A DNA stretch of 64,000 nucleotides from Sindora glabra (taxonomy: Eukaryota > Streptophyta > Magnoliopsida > Fabales > Fabaceae). Positions within the stretch are counted from its first letter, which is position 1; the number at the start of each line of letters is the position of its first letter. Shown here one piece after another: positions 63,031 to 64,000 of the stretch. Where the stretch lies: positions 38,152,027 to 38,216,026 of the forward strand of contig CM035233.1 of NCBI GenBank assembly GCA_020226215.1. Reading direction: 5' to 3'. A model generated the notes under the pieces. The model ran no database searches. It saw nothing but the letters and a program-made list of their open reading frames with translations, and was not told where the DNA came from. The position numbers were made by a program, and so were the translations under genes.

Positions 63031-64000
63031 GACAAGAAATTCTTGATTATATTAAACTAGGATATATTTGAAAATTTTTAAAAAGATAACTTTTAACTTC
63101 TTAACTTGGTCAAATGGTTATTTTTAACATTTTAGAAGTGTCTCATAAACTAATATTTTGAAAAGAAAAAAAAAGCTCTCTTTTGAGAAGTTCCATAGAA
63201 TAACATGTAGCTTTTCAAAAAAAGAGTTATCAATTTCTTTCCCAATTTAATCTTATTCTTTCATAGATTGTTTGGATGAAAGGAAATGAAGAGAAGGGAA
63301 AATAAATGGAAGGTTATGCACTATCATTCTTTTTTTTTTTTTAGTTTTGTTTAAGGATAGGAAGTTAATAGGAGTTTTGATTATTACTTCAAACCCTTTA
63401 ACACTTTAATATTTTGTATTTATTCAAATTGAAGTTTTTGGAAGGTCATCTATCTAATTTACAATTTTGACCTTATTTTATTTTCTAATTTACATATATA
63501 ATCTTAGCATTTCATTATTATAAGAATAAATTTTGAAATTTTGACCTTATTTTATTTCTTCGAAAAGTACCTAATATGTCAAAATATATATTATAATTGC
63601 AAAATTTGTTCTAATAAAAAATTTTAAAATTCTCTTTTTTTTACTGATAATAATTAGATCTGATAATTATGAATCATATTTATTTATTCAAACACATTCA
63701 ACTTTATTTTGATCCATTTATATTATCTTTAGGTGAATGGGGATTAAATCATTACCTTATTAGACAAATATTATATTAGGGCAACTCATAATAATTTTTT
63801 TCATGAACTCTTTAAGCAAGAGTTATAATATAGGTAAGACTACCATATCTAAGTACATTTTTAAGGCACACATGCCCAAGAAAAAGATTAAGGACAATTA
63901 AAGGAATTTTATCGCCTAAAACATTGGAATGCATGTATTTTTTGGAATGTGTGAATTCTTGAAATCATTAAATTAGTTGTCAAATACTTTGTTTGTCCCT
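63031..64000. other. Right margin, unrecognised
   Basis: AT-rich, with a T run near 63330. It probably includes the 5' part of the CACTA element, but I see no CACTA-type end or coding piece. Confidence 0.3.

Larger units (their letters stand above)
56284..64000 (-). mobile_element. CACTA (En/Spm) transposon, decayed, running off the window
   Basis: A candidate terminus cactagttttagaactagg at 56284 is followed by subterminal repeats (56320-56610) and, on the minus strand, by dispersed pieces of TNP2 transposase (57540-57840 and 61560-63030). The opposite end is not seen, so it may lie beyond 64000. An LTR-like block (57900-60464) and a hAT MITE (60886-61489) are inserted within. No matching end allows the 3-bp duplication to be checked. 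Confidence 0.65.

Noticed and set aside
1..64000. CRISPR-like array, bacterial operon or other prokaryotic system
   Set aside because: No short regularly spaced direct repeats with unique spacers, no prokaryotic gene density; all repeats are explained by plant transposons, tandem arrays or microsatellites.
1..64000. tRNA, rRNA or snoRNA genes
   Set aside because: No cloverleaf with conserved A and B boxes and no rRNA-like GC-rich segment was seen; a covariance-model scan would be the decisive test.

Overview
This window looks like nuclear DNA from a flowering plant, most likely a eudicot. It is extremely AT-rich, the one intact gene is split by GT-AG introns and belongs to a plant-specific MYB subgroup, and nearly everything else is plant-type LTR retrotransposons, hAT and CACTA transposons, MITEs and diverged tandem repeats. 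I cannot name the species. There is no operon, CRISPR array, rRNA or tRNA gene that I can support.

Layout. 1-8202: the right part of a large non-coding LTR element whose ~1.7-1.8 kb terminal repeats lie at 1-1624 and 6391-8202. 8593-11430: the only convincing host gene, an R2R3-MYB factor of the MYB98/MYB64/MYB119/MYB115/MYB118 type on the minus strand (three exons, about 392 residues, TATA box upstream, and a possible decayed fourth exon). 11.4-19.9 kb: AT-rich intergenic DNA with a pair of related MITEs and a 238-bp tandem duplication. 19964-30792: a 10.8-kb LTR element (element A) with matching LTRs and a near-matching 5-bp target duplication; a 5.3-kb hAT transposon with a BED/RICESLEEPER-like transposase remnant on the minus strand sits inside it. 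31.5-36.7 kb: short diverged repeat units peppered with MITEs, two of which have recognisable 9-bp duplications and an empty-site counterpart in the window. 36.7-56 kb: an old tandem array of a roughly 2.0-2.1-kb unit of unknown nature, split by a Stowaway-like MITE, a second copy of the element-A family (element B), a small CACTA-like element and a complete but dead Ty1/copia element (45056-52960, TSD aaact). That copia's 3' LTR carries two further MITEs. 56.3-64 kb: a decayed CACTA (En/Spm) element with a TNP2 transposase relic on the minus strand, split by a ~2.6-kb gypsy-type LTR and a 604-bp hAT MITE.

How the parts relate. The MYB gene would encode a nuclear DNA-binding regulator; nothing around it forms a pathway with it. 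The rest is best read as a record of nested insertion: array units first, then element B and copia, then MITEs into the copia LTR; and element A, then hAT within it; and CACTA, then LTR and MITE within it. All transposon coding regions seen are broken by stops, frameshifts or altered catalytic residues. I found no evidence of an undescribed biological system; the most unusual items are the 2-kb tandem array, the coding-poor element A/B family, and the apparent loss of the last exon frame of the MYB gene.
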